This document shows, piece by piece, positions 10,647-21,660 of a stretch of DNA of 64,000 nt. How positions within the stretch are numbered: the first letter of the stretch is position 1; each line of letters begins with the position of its first letter. The translations under genes were made by a program, and so were the position numbers. Where the stretch lies: assembly GCA_038503035.1 (NCBI GenBank), contig JAVSML010000996.1:167278-231277 (forward strand), read 5' to 3'. This DNA comes from Crocodylus rhombifer. Its lineage: Eukaryota; Chordata; Crocodylia; Crocodylidae. Below the pieces are notes generated by a model, which had not been told where the DNA came from, did not search any database, and was given only the letters and a program-made list of their open reading frames with translations.

Positions 10647-10949
10647 GTCTCACATCTGCCCCTGCCCTCCACTAGGCCCTACAGCACCAATCTGGCACCC
10701 AGTGTGGCCCAGAGCCCCTGTACTTTAAGAGCTTCCAGTGCCCCCAAAGCACCCACATGGGACACAGGTACCCCCCGGAGCCCCACCACAGTTCCTTGCA
10801 CATCGCGCTGGGCCCCCAGCACCAACCCACAGCCACATGGCTGCGCCACGGCCAGGCAGCGTTGGCCTGGGAAGTGTCTTCAGCTTCTCCCAAAAGCCCC
10901 AGACACCAGTGGAGTCTCCTGCCCAGCATCTGCTCGCTCTCCACTCGCA

Positions 10950-11250
10950 GTCCCTGCCGCCCCAGCCCTGCCGGTGCCGCTCGCTCCCGACCCGCAGCCC
11001 CCGCCCTGCCCTGCCCTGCCCTGCCGGTGCCCCCCGCTCCCGACCCGCAGCTCCTCACCGCCGTGCCGGCCCCGCTCCGCTCCCCTCCCTCCGCCACGGG
11101 GGCTCCGAAGAACTGCAAACACCGGTCGTGCAGCCGTCGCTTTCGTGGCTCCTCCCATCACGTCACACACCGACGTCACTCACGGCAGCGGCGCGTCACG
11201 CCTGCGCGTTAACTCTTCGGTGGCAGCAGCTGCCGGGTAGGAGCCGCAGG
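10950..11250. promoter_or_regulatory. CpG-rich promoter-like block with CRE-like sites
   Basis: The block is GC-rich and dense in CpG. It contains several cAMP-response-element-like words in a row (cacgtcac near 11159, gacgtcac at 11172-11179, gcgtcacg near 11193) followed by cctgcgcg, an NRF1-like core. Its position just upstream of the SCAN-side exons makes it the likely promoter of the minus-strand zinc-finger gene. It could also fire to the right, but I see no gene there. Confidence 0.6.
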
Positions 11251-11790
11251 GCGGGGGGGGATGGTCGTTTGGGGGTGCTCCCGGCCTCGCCGCCCCCAGC
11301 CCCTGCCTGTTTCCCGGGCCTCAGGGTCTCGAGTGGCCCCCACGCCCTGAGCCCCCGTTTCCCTCCAGGACCCTGCAGAGCCTGCGCCTCGGTCTCCCCG
11401 TGCCTCAGTTTCCGCCATGCCCGGATCCCCCCACGCCTCAGTTCCTGCCGGATGCCCTCCAGCGCTCTGCCTCAGTTTCCTCTGGGCCCCCACTCCCCTC
11501 TCCGGCTTCTCTCCGTGTGCTTTGCCCCGGGCCTCAGTTTCCCCTAACTCCCCAGCCCCCATGCCTCAGTTTCCCAAAGAGCCTGTTAGCCCCCGAGCCT
11601 GTTTCCCCCCATGCCCTTCCCTGGCCTAGAGACCGCCCCCTCCCCCACGACCCAGCCATCCCCCTGCCCCACATGACCCCCAGCCCCATATCCAAGGCCA
11701 TGACTCAGCGACCCTTGACCCCGGTTCTGAGGGGCTGTCCGGCCTGTCCAAATGCCCTGCCTCCGAGGACCCAGGCCCAGGTTTGGGGGG
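11251..11790. other. C-rich low-complexity DNA
   Basis: Dominated by degenerate ccccatgcctcagtttccc words (for example near 11400, 11540 and 11565), an imperfect tandem repeat. Open frames on both strands are translation products of this repeat. No gene is supported. Confidence 0.5.
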
Positions 11791-12525
11791 CGGGCTGCGG
11801 GTCGGGAGTGAGGGGTCCCTCAGCACCTGGCTCTGGGGCGGACTCGGGTCCCTTGGCACCCAGGTCTAGAAGGGTCTCAGTGTCCCCCCGGCACCTGGGT
11901 TTAGGGGGATCTCAGCGGTCCTTGATGCTGCCGGCTCCAATGCGGTCTCGGGGTCCCCCTGCACCAGCTCTCCAGCGGTCTTGGGTCCCTGATGCTGCCA
12001 GCTGTGGTGGAGTCTCAGGGTCCCAAGACACCTGGGTCTTTGGTCCCCTGGCACCTGGGTCTGGTGGGAGTTCCAGGGTCTCCAGTGCTGCTGGCTCTGG
12101 TGGAGTTTCAGGGTCCCTCGGCACATGGGACTGGGGGATTCTTGGCACCTGGGTCCCCTGGCACCCGAGTCCACCCGCACTCAGCTCTGGGACAGTCTTG
12201 GGGTCCCCAGTGTTGCTGGCTTTTGGGGGTCTCGGTGTCCCCCAGCACCCAGTTCTGGTGGGAGTTTCAGGGTCTCCAACGCTGCTGGCTCTGGTGGGGT
12301 TTCAGGGACTCTCCCCTGTACTTGGGACCGGGGGGATCTCTGGGTCCTCAATGCTGCCAGCCCTGCTTGGGTCTTGGGATCCCAAGGCACCTGGCTCTGG
12401 TGAGGGTCTCAGGGTCCCCTAGCACCTGGCTCTGGGATGGTTTGGGGTTCCCCCCGAACCCAGCGGTGGGGTTGTATTGGGGTCCCCGATATTGCCAGTT
12501 CTAGGTGTGTCTTGGGGTCCCCCTG
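11790..12525. repeat. Minisatellite, unit about 36 bp
   Basis: Units of about 36 bp run as gggtctccagtgctgctgg... / gggtccctcggcacatggg..., starting for example at 12077, 12201, 12234, 12271, 12306 and 12342. Two unit types alternate irregularly (a gctgctggctctgg type and a cagcacctgggtctgg type). Roughly twenty units are visible with perhaps 20-30% divergence. All long frames here, on both strands, are caused by a unit length divisible by three. Confidence 0.75.
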
Positions 12526-13073
12526 CACACAGGACTACAAGCAGTGACAACTTGTCCAGGAACTCCTCTTTTGGTGGCTCCTCTGGTGGCTTTCACTGCC
12601 AGTCTGGGAGGGCATGAGAGCAGGCGTGTCACACACCATGTGTTCCCCCAGATCTGTGTGGGGTGGGCTGGGCCGGGCTGCACTCTGGGAGGCTAGCCTC
12701 AGCCTCCCGCTGTCAGGCTGTGCTCCACAGGGTGGGTGGAGCCATGACTGCGCTCCATTTGTACAGGTAAATCACTATTATATTGATGCCAGGTTTTCAC
12801 TTATTGTTAGTACCAATCAGTGCAGAGCCCAGTGGTAGCAGGTTTTGTACAAACACATCAGACCAAATGATCCTTTCTTCAATAGCTTGTGTTGTGTGCA
12901 CAGGGTGTACAGTGTGAATTAAAAACAAGCTGGAATCTTATCAGGGGATAAGGCACAACGCCGCATTTACTGGAACGTAAAACATAAAAGGAATAAAGAA
13001 CAGTAAGGTTATTTGCTTCACTCATTTCCATGCATACTCATTCATTCATTCATCCATTCCTTCAAAAGAGACA

Positions 13074-13114
<41 letters not shown>

Positions 13115-13414
13115 GTTAGACAGTCCTGCAAAGGTTAAGGTGTTACCAAGTTTTAAAGTTGTTCAAGGTCAGTCTGGTGGCTGGCCAAACTGACCAAGAG
13201 AGTTGGAGTCAGGTCTTGTTGGACGCACCCAAAACTCCTTCTTGCAGGTGGAAGAGACCCAAAGCCTTGTCTTTGTGTTCATTCTTTATAGTAATAGCTG
13301 TTCGTAGCAGCCTATGGATTCGGCTGAGTCAGATGCAAAGACCATCCTTGTCCTGTTGGCAGGCTGAGATGGGTAGGTCATGATCTTCTGGCTTTGTGGT
13401 CTGCAATCTTAGTT
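12526..13414. other. Unannotated interval with a CA microsatellite
   Basis: No gene is seen. At about 13038-13062 there is a short cattcattcatt tract. The CA run is listed separately. Confidence 0.45.
13073..13111. repeat. (CA)n microsatellite
   Basis: An uninterrupted CA dinucleotide run of about 19 units. Confidence 0.95.
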
Positions 13415-14405
13415 TCATAGTTAGTAGGGTCGGAAGGGACCTGAGCAGATCATCAGGTCCGACCTCCTACCATGGCAGGGAAGAGTACTGGGGTCAATCA
13501 ATCCCAGCAAGGTGATTGTCAAGCCTTGTCTTAAAGACCCCCAGGGTAGGAGCCAGCACCACTTCACTTGGAAGTTCGTTCCAGATCCTAGCCGCCCTGA
13601 CTGTGAAGTCGTGCCTCCTGATGTCTAATCTGAATTTACCCTCTGCCAGCTTGTGACAGTTATTTCTAGTCACTCCTGGTAGTGCTCGGGGGAACAGGGA
13701 CTCCCCCAATGCCTGCTGGTCCCCTCTGACTAGTTTGTAACAGGCCACTAGATCCCCCCTCAGCCTTCTCTTATGGAGGCTGAACAGGTTCAGGTCCTGT
13801 CACCTCTCCTCGTAACGCCTGCCCTGCTGCCCCCTGATCATGTGAGTGCCCTCCTCTGGACCCTCTCCATGTTGTCCACATCCCTCCTGAAGTGCAGTGC
13901 CCAGAACTAGACGCAGTACTCCAGCTGCAGCCTGACCAGTGCCGCATAGAGGGGGAGGATCACCTCTTTGGGCCTGCTTGAGATGCATCTGTGGATGCAT
14001 GACAAGGTGCAGTTGGCCTTCCTGACTGCATCCCCACACTGCCAGCCCATGTTCATCTTGGCATCAATGATGACTCCAAGATCCTTTTCTGCCTCTGCAC
14101 TGACAAGAAGGGAGTACCCCAGCCTGTAGGTATGGTGCTGGTTCTTCCTCCCCAGGTACATCACCTTGCACTTGTCAGTGTTGAATCGCATCCTGTTCTT
14201 GTCCGCCCACCCCTGTAGCCTGTCTAGGTCCGATTGCAGCCTATTCCTCCCTTCTAGCATGCCCACATCCCCCCGCATCTTAGTGTCACCAGCAAATTTG
14301 AACAGGGTGCTATTTACCCCCTCGTCCAAGTCACTGATGAAGATGTTGAACAGTGTGGGCCTGAGGACCGAGCCCTGGGGGACCCCACTGCCCACATCCC
14401 TCTAG
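13415..14405 (-). mobile_element. CR1 LINE, 5'-truncated (copy B)
   Basis: The 3' tip is tttcatagttagtagggtcgg, reading on the minus strand from 13415. C-terminal RT sequence (KTRLDNHLAGI, near 13500) and, in other frames, [21 protein letters not shown] (normally FADD) and RLQLEYCV are seen up to 14395. FAGD in place of FADD removes a catalytic aspartate, and there are frame breaks near 13800-13900. Ends abruptly at about 14405, so 5'-truncated and dead. Same subfamily as copies H and I by 3' UTR. Confidence 0.9.
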
Positions 14406-14712
14406 GTTGAAAATGACCCATCCACTATCATCCACTACTATCTTCAGGATCTGTCGCTTGCAGTCTTCAGCCATCAGGATGGAGCATGATTTAGTGTCTG
14501 GTAATCCTTCACTGCTGACTCAACATGACTGCAGCCCTTCACCATTAAACCACAGAAGACTATGTTCACCGTCTGCAAGAGGCCTGTCTTCTTCTGTCGC
14601 TATCCTATATGTCCATAATTCATTCTTTCGTTCCCTCTTTCCACATAAACCAGACATATTCACACACACCAGACATACCAAAAACCCTTACACAAGCATT
14701 TTCCTTATGTGG
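14406..14712. other. Unannotated
   Basis: No feature is recognised apart from short cacacaccaga-type words. Confidence 0.35.
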
Positions 14713-15662
14713 TAGGCCAGTAGGGGGCACACCTGCATTGAGCCACCCACCTCCCTGTGCCCCACCACCTTCCAGGCTCCGAGTGCCTCCCTGGGGTGCC
14801 TTGCATCTGGCTGACCCCCTTCCTGGAACACACTCGCTAGCCTGGGGTAATGTAAGCTGCCACCACCCTGAGAAGGGACTCTCTCGGCCCTGTGTCCTTG
14901 GGGGAACACAGGCCTAATAGTCCTATGGGTACTTGACCCAGTACAGGCACTTGGGGCACTTCCCCAAGTTGGGGGCCAAAAAGGAAAGTCCCTCTTAGTC
15001 CGCAGACCTAAGGGGCCTCTTAGGCATAATATGGACCCACCCCTCAATAAGTCTCCTACACCAGTCACAAAGGAGAACTTTATTGATTCCAGGGGTAGGG
15101 TGAAAATAGGGTACAAGATAGAGCAATATCATAGAAATCCCATAGAGGAAAACAGTCTGGCTGAGGTAGCCTTTTGATCACATCTGAGTTACTGCCAGCT
15201 AGATATCTAACCAGATCTTGAGTAGCTTACTCACAAGCATCATCCTGAGGCTGTTGGAGATCCCTTCTGGAGGCAGGCCGTTCCTCGCTCATGAATTACG
15301 GGGGAAAGAGCCAGTTTCAGATGGTAAATCTCCTTTCTATGTCTGAGTCCCTGCATGGCTGCTGCCCCCTCCTCCTGGGCGGTCTTAACTTATAGCCCCT
15401 GTGACCTCGTTCACCTGGTCCAATGGAGGCCAGCACCTGTTGGCTGTCGGCCAACCAATTTGAAATATATCACCATTTGCCTGGCAGACTCTAGCCCACC
15501 AGGTAGAAGCCCCTCACCCAAGTGGCTGATACCAATCACAGGCAGAGGGAGCAGGTTTCCCCCCTCCCATAGGAATGTATCCAGCTCAGGTTACCTAAAG
15601 AGATAGGGTAAAGGGGTGTCTCCTCTGCTGGGCCCATCCTAATCACATTGTCACAGCACAGA
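14713..15662 (-). mobile_element. LTR-like segment, minus orientation
   Basis: On the minus strand the order is that of an LTR: a U3-like part, a TATA-like ctataagtta (plus 15388-15397), then a polyadenylation signal AATAAA (plus tttatt at 15079-15084) and a long U5-like part. TG...CA ends can be drawn (tgtgacaatg at about 15650; ...cctaccaca at 14713), but no clear target duplication is visible. Open frames here have no domain. It is either a solo LTR or part of a longer LTR element. Confidence 0.42.
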
Positions 15663-16480
15663 GATTTTGGGGAGAAACAAAGGTGGCTTCCTACTACACC
15701 TTATATTAAATTTAAGTTCTAAAGTCGTGAGTCAAATATGTCTAAAATTATGAGGCCAATATGTCAAATACATTTATGCTAGGCAATAAGAACTTTAAAA
15801 TAGATGGTTAATTCCAAGCACTAATAATTACTGATCAGATTATACAAAAGTAAATCATAACAAGATTAACTTTATCTTAATGATTGAATCTTTTCTTTAT
15901 ATAAAAAGAGAAATAACAAAATAAAAAAACCTCATAATAAAATTAGCAATTAAAGCAATTATAGTCACTGCAATACTACATTTGTTACACGATTACAAGG
16001 TTACATATTGCTTCCATGTATGTTTGATCATTGGATATATAATAAATGTAATCAACTGGATACAGTGGGCCATATCATGCTTGCTTTACTCAAGCAGAAC
16101 TCCAAATTGTTGTCAACAAAAATGTTCTGTAAAGTGAACAAGATTTGGCTTAAAGATAAGGTAACTAATTATTTCACTCAACTGTCACATGGACCATGTC
16201 ACTCTTCTGATCCTTCTAATAACTCTTCTTTCTTCAGTGTATCAAATTTAAATTTCTTGTTGAATTTGATACCACACACAACTTTACCCCTCATACCTAC
16301 ATCTTGAATTTCACACTTTATCATGTTTCTACAAATCTTCTTTGCTCTGGTGCTCCTTTTATTTTATTTTCGCGGTTCTGTCTTTATTCCAGTTTCTATG
16401 TGGGAACACCCTCCAGATCCAGGCCCTCATCCCCTTTCTTATTCACATTGCTCCTCAAGAATCACTGCCTGATATTAGCG
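15663..16480. other. AT-rich unannotated interval
   Basis: AT-rich DNA with no gene or repeat family that I can name. Short frames at 16008-16606 lack any domain. Confidence 0.4.
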
Positions 16481-17210
16481 TCGTCACAAAAATGTAGCCT
16501 TGGTGTACACAGGTTTGTACTCCCCGCTCCAATGGAGGGAATTATTGGCAGGGCAGTGTGCTGTGGAGGGACACAACAGCCCAGCGGCCACCTCTGTCCC
16601 CTATAGAGTCAGGCCCAGTCAATCATTTACTTAAGTATATACAAATGTATTATTATAAAAAAAACATTAAAGGTGTAGGAGTAAATTAAGTCGGCTTCTG
16701 GCCTATTTGACTAGAAAAACAGACAAAGACCAGAAGAGCTGATACTGTTTATTTCAGTTAAATGTTGTGAGATAAGGAATTCTGCATGCCTCGTTTTTGT
16801 CTTGATATTACCATGTGTACGGATGTTAAGTTTATTTTTCTTTCTGAGAAACCAGAAACAGAACTATTTCTATAAGCACAGTGTTTCACACTCCTTTAAG
16901 TAAACAGCCTGTATGTCTGTGTGTGTATTAATGATCAGTGATTTACTGTCCAAGGTCATTTTTTTTCTCTTTCTCTGTCTTAAGTATAAATATGCTTGTA
17001 AACTTAGAGAGTGCAAGAAATCCTTTGAAACAGACAAGTGGGCGATTCCCCTTGCTGTATGGAATTCTCCCTGTGATCACAGTATAGCCCTAAATAAAGA
17101 AAAGCTGGCTGTCAGTTCTGATTCAATCACAACATGAAGTTTGATTTTTTCCACAAAGGGTAAGGACATAGATTATATATACATGTACAGATTTACAAAA
17201 CAATAAACCC

Positions 17211-17253
<43 letters not shown>

Positions 17254-18154
17254 CACCCTCCCCCAAATTATTATTAAAAAATACAGATGAGCAATAGAAC
17301 AACCCAGAACAAAGAATATTGATCGGGCAACCTTATAACTCTACTCTATAAATATACAAACTATTACTTCAATTTATTTACATAAACTGTAAGGCACAGT
17401 CTACAAATATAACAAGCTATTAGACTACCTGGGTGCCCTCCAGGGCAGGGGCCCCACTCCTAAGGTACCACTACAGGAAAGTAGGTGGGGGAAATAAAAG
17501 GAGAAGGAGACCCCAAAGACTCCTAAGCACCCCCCCACTATCACCCAGGAGCACCCAGCACGGTGCCCCTTCGCAGCCCTGGGGGGTCCCTCCCCTGTGG
17601 GGACCCTCGCTCCAAGGTAACTTACTACTCCACAGTCCTGGAGGTTTGTCTCCCATTCTCCAGGTCAAGCTCTGTTCTCTGCTGGGTTTTACTGTTGCCC
17701 ATCTCTGCTGCTGCCAGCCTGGCTTAGGGCCACATGCACTGCTGTGTGTAGTGGGCACTTTGTCTTGTGCTAGGGGTTGAAGGTCTGGACAGCCTTGTGC
17801 AGCCCTGGGGGTCGGTCTGCTCCCGGATCCCCTGGGCTGTGTTGTCTGCACCGAGTACTGGAGTTGGGGGCCTGAGCCACCCAAGTGGCTCCAAAGATCC
17901 TGCTCCATGCACTGTCCTGTGCACCATGTCTCTGGCTGCACACCAAAGGTTGCAGACCCCAGCCACCTCATGCAGCTCCCAGGTTCCAGACGCTGTGTGC
18001 TGTGCGCTGTGCTGTGCACTGAAAGCCTAACTACTGGAGCTGTCCACAGCCCCCCACTGATAGAATTCTTCAGGGGCTCTTCTGGGCTACTGCATCACCG
18101 TGCTAACCATCTCTCCTCAGCTCTTCTAAGCCCTGCTCTTCTCTCTTCTCCGTC
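16481..18154. other. Mixed LTR-like debris
   Basis: The stretch at 16500-16630 (aggttt..ctcccc, then cagggcagtgtgctg and agtcaggcccagtcaa) resembles the LTR-like segment at 49265-49400, in minus orientation. From 17400 to 18150 the sequence is GC-richer, with a ggggaaataaaaggag TATA-like word at 17488, and leads into the LTR-X end at 18155-18229. No protein domain is seen in the frames. Confidence 0.35.
17217..17250. repeat. (GT)n microsatellite
   Basis: An uninterrupted GT run of about 17 units. Confidence 0.95.
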
Positions 18155-18229
18155 CCCCACTTCTGCACCTGCTCTGATCCCGTCAATTGTAGAGGGGGTA
18201 CCTCTTGAAGTACCGCCCAAGTTACACTG
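18155..18229 (+). mobile_element. 3' end of an LTR-X copy, plus orientation
   Basis: The stretch gtcaattgtagagggggtac and the following bases up to gttaca match, in inverse orientation, the ends of the two LTR-X copies at 23906 and 52174. About 75 bp are alignable by eye, ending in ...TTACA. Confidence 0.6.
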
Positions 18230-18439
18230 TTTATCTGTTTCAGTTCCCATTTTCCCTTCTACTCTGCCTGCGCTGCCATTGTCTCCTGTATATGCTGGAC
18301 GTTGGTGTAAGCCAGGGGTGGTCAACTATTTGGGCATGCTGGCCACACAGGCAGTTCTGGGAAGTTGCAGCAGGGCAGTTAACACTGCCCCCTCCTTCTT
18401 CCCCTCCCAACCACCCTCAGCCCATGGGTGCTACTGCTC

Positions 18440-18475
18440 ATAGAATCACAGAACTGGAAGGGACTGATGTGGAAA
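18440..18475 (-). mobile_element. CR1 3' tip remnant
   Basis: A plus-strand catagaatcacagaactgg followed by aagggac is a CR1 3' terminal repeat plus the first bases of its 3' UTR. The rest of the element is absent; an LTR-like segment starts about 20 bp downstream. Confidence 0.6.
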
Positions 18476-18494
18476 TCATGACAGGATCACTGCT

Positions 18495-18960
18495 GTTATG
18501 AATCACACTCTTAAAGCCATGTGCAGTTTGCTCTAGGCTGGGGCAATGATCATGCAGAGCAAGTATTCAAAGTCAGATACAGAATCTTTATTCGCTGCAG
18601 CGAGGTGCCTCCGAGGAGGCACCCTGCCTACTAGTTATAATACTATTTTATACTTTGTTAGTATGGCAGCATTAGTTCATGATTAGCTTGTGCTTGTAAG
18701 AATACTCAATCATCTACTAACTAAATTACTATTCTATCCAATCAAGTGACATTGTGCGCGTGAACATCGAAGTTTAACTCTCACGACTGCATGTTTTACA
18801 TATTTTTGCCAAGTAGTCTGCTTGAAAGAAAACAATTTTTGTACTGCTTTCAAGGTTTCTCTGTTGACGAGGCTCCTCTGTTGACTGGATTCAGCTAGTT
18901 TCATATCTTATCAGTAACCCTTTACACAGCACTTCTCTTCTCACCCATCTAGTATGTGCT
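18495..18960 (-). mobile_element. LTR-like segment, minus orientation
   Basis: On the minus strand there is TATA-rich sequence near 18640, an AATAAA (plus tttatt at 18587-18592) and an end ...attcataaca at 18495, a typical R/U5 layout with a CA end. The upstream limit is uncertain. Confidence 0.45.
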
Positions 18961-19344
18961 GTGTCCGCTTCTATGTATTGAGGTTAAAGGTAAAAGAAAT
19001 GGCCTCACTTCTATATTGCAAAATCCACACAACACCATTTGGCTAACAGACGCTCTTTATTTTACATGGCCATGGGAGATCAGCAAGAGGCGGCTGATGC
19101 TCAACAGAAAAAGGACACAGGTTCTGTTATATACTTGTGAGAAAAAGACACAAATCAGCCTCCCCCTTAATACATTCTTGGCAGTCTGACAATAACTCAC
19201 CCTGGAGTCTTGCTAGACTAAACGCGTTTTCTCCAGCTGTCTCTCAATAAGCTAATCTTCAAGGTCTCTTTGTTATTTGGCCTTTACTTATGCTCCTTAT
19301 TATGGCCTAACTTTATTTTGCTTGCTCCAGTACTTTTCCTCATC

Positions 19345-19680
19345 AGGACCTATATGATCATCAAGTCCAGTCCCCTGCCATGGACAGGATGTATTGGGCT
19401 CAGATAAGCTCAGCAAGGTGCCTGTCGAGCCTTGTCTTGAACATATCCAAGGAGGGCGACAGCACCACCTCTGCTGGGAGTGTGTTCCAGATTCTGGTGA
19501 CCCTTACAGAGAAGAAGTTTTTCCTTATATCAACCCTGAATTTACCCTCTATTAGTTTATGTCCATTGGTCCTCATCCTCCCTTGACATGCCCTCCTGAA
19601 GAGTTGATCTAGTTCTTGATGCTCCCTCCAGAGGTACTTGTAGGTAGCTATCAAATCACCTCTCAGCCTTGTTACCTCTC
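19345..19680 (-). mobile_element. CR1 LINE, short 3' copy (copy C)
   Basis: The frame 19654-19400 encodes the CR1 RT C-terminus (VDIRKNFFSVRVTRIWNTLP, then FKTRLDRHLAELI). The 3' UTR (gatcatcaagtccagtcccc) runs to about 19345. It is 5'-truncated at about 19680, where unrelated sequence begins. Confidence 0.88.
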
Positions 19681-20289
19681 AGCTCCATGTTCTTTGGGAA
19701 CCCTGACACAGGACGCAGACTGTCTGACTCACAAAGAACACCCCCCCCAAACAGAAACTGATTAAAATGCAGTGAGAGACACACCTAAAATCCTCCAGAT
19801 AAGCATGGCAAAAGTGAAACAACTGCCCTAGGTCTCATTTGCATCTGAGATGAGACCAGATGACCATTCATTTACATAAGAGATGAGAAAAGAAAGCCTG
19901 AAGCAGAGACTGCAGTGAATTCTGGGATCAGCAAAGCAGGGGAGCACTGCATGATGGGGAATCTGTGCTCCAAATGCTAATCAACCCACACACCCAGCTC
20001 ATCATTTATCAGACCAGTTCTAATCTGGATTTACAAAGGACTTTTTCTCTTCCCCACCCCCCACACAACTCTAAGCAGAAGTAAGTTTAATAGGCATCTC
20101 GGGCTGTACATTCCCTGGTCCCACTATGGGAGGCCTATGTAAACTTAATTGGCTACAACTTGGTTGCTGGGTTAGGGAATGCTGAGGCAATAGACTGAGT
20201 CAGTGGGGTATGGACAATATTTGAACGGTGGTACAGGGTTCATCACAGCATCCAGCCCGGTTGGAGTTCTGTCCACAAGTGTTGTCATA
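19681..20289. other. Unannotated, probably old LTR debris
   Basis: No gene is seen. The composition and scattered ctccacaacag / gtcccatc words suggest retroviral LTR sequence, but I cannot assign it. Confidence 0.3.
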
Positions 20290-21060
20290 CTTTTCCCGAG
20301 ACGACTGGTGGAAATCCTCTCCACAACAGGTTATGAACACTCCAATAATTGCCTGAAGTCTGTTAAAAGACTATAGTAAGATCTGGAAAAGTCATGCTAA
20401 GCTGAGGCTTGTTCACAGCAAGTAAAAATCCAAAACCCTGATGCTGCAAGCTATCTATTGTTTCTGAAGACACCAGGCGATGTCCCATCAACCAGGCGAT
20501 GTCCCATCAAGTATATCTGCTATCCATAGGAATGTCAAGCTGGCTCCTAAGTATGTGTTTCCTGAGTATCAGTCAGTTTCCTGAGATGTTCCAACCAGAT
20601 AACCCCTTGTCAATAAAAAAGACAATTTGATTTACACTATTGAGAATGCTTGAAAGAAGCTGAACTGAGGGTATACAAATCTGTAAAAGAAGCAGCAGTG
20701 TGTGTGCTGACACCACCCGCTTTCTTCTGGAGAGGCTGAAGGAGGCAGATCATCTCCCTTCAAGGATCGTGCTGAGAACTTTAACCTGTCAGCTTTGCAA
20801 CCCAAGTGGATTGGTGAGATCCCAGCTCTTGCTCTCTCTCTTCTCTTCTCTTCTCTCTAAGCACAAAGTTCTGAACTTGAACTGTATTAGTTAAGCTTGA
20901 GCTAAGTTTCCCCAAATACTTTGTGAAACCAGGGTAATACTGTAACTATTTGTGTTTGTTTTTCCTTTGCATGTCTATTACTACTAGTGTCAATATATAT
21001 TTCATCTACTTAGCAATAAATACCTTTTATAGTCAAAGTGGTGGTAACTGGGTATATTTT
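20290..21060 (+). mobile_element. LTR-like segment, plus orientation
   Basis: A TATA-like gggtatacaaatc (near 20670) is followed about 340 bp later by AATAAA (21014-21019) and a T-rich U5-like stretch. It has weak similarity in layout to 50180-50918. A 19-bp direct duplication (accaggcgatgtcccatca) occurs at about 20472-20509. Ends are not defined. Confidence 0.32.
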
Positions 21061-21660
21061 GCCTTCTTTACTTCTCCTTCCCCACTTGCTCTGCAGCAAC
21101 ACTCCTTTTACCTAAGCTAAAGATCCCTGTGAAGCCCAGAAATACTGTGGGGGTCTGCTCATCAAGAGGCTAAAAGATTGGGACGGGCTGAGTTTGAAAC
21201 ACATAAGGGGATCAGCTTGTACAGGCTGATTGACCCAATTTGGCTCAGACATGCCCTAACGAACTGAATGCTGGCCCATGAGGGTGTCATCTGGACACCC
21301 AGCCGGATTCAGAGGTATTCTGTTTAACTGTGTGCTTGTGTCTGACTGTAGTAATTGTTGCTCTGATGAACTGATTCTTGGCATATGAGGGTGTCAGCCT
21401 GTCCATGCTGATCAACCCGGCCAGGTCAGGCGTGTCACGTTAATCTGTATGTGTTTGTGTGTATGACTGATTTGGGGAGTGGAGGAACTCAGCCCCACTG
21501 AACTGAGTCCTGCAAGATAGCTCCATTGAGGGTGAGGGCTTGCAGAAGGGAGAGATACAGCTCTGTATAGAAACACAAGTAACACAAGCAGCACATTGAT
21601 AGAATTACCAAGACACTAGCCCTAATAAATGAGCACACCCCAAAATAGTGGGCAAATCTG
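21061..21660. other. Unannotated interval bounded by an LTR-like end
   Basis: Repeated words such as gagggtgtcatctggac (near 21280) and gagggtgtcagcctgtc (near 21388) form an imperfect direct repeat of about 105 bp period. The end (tgagcacaccccaaaatagt at 21629) is the inverse of the words at 49225-49260, so both belong to one element family. Confidence 0.4.

Noticed and set aside
11400..12422. 340-codon plus-strand frame
   Set aside because: A product of the 36-bp minisatellite and the C-rich repeat before it.
14688..15116. 142-codon minus-strand frame
   Set aside because: It lies in the U5-like part of an LTR-like segment, contains the polyadenylation signal and has no domain.
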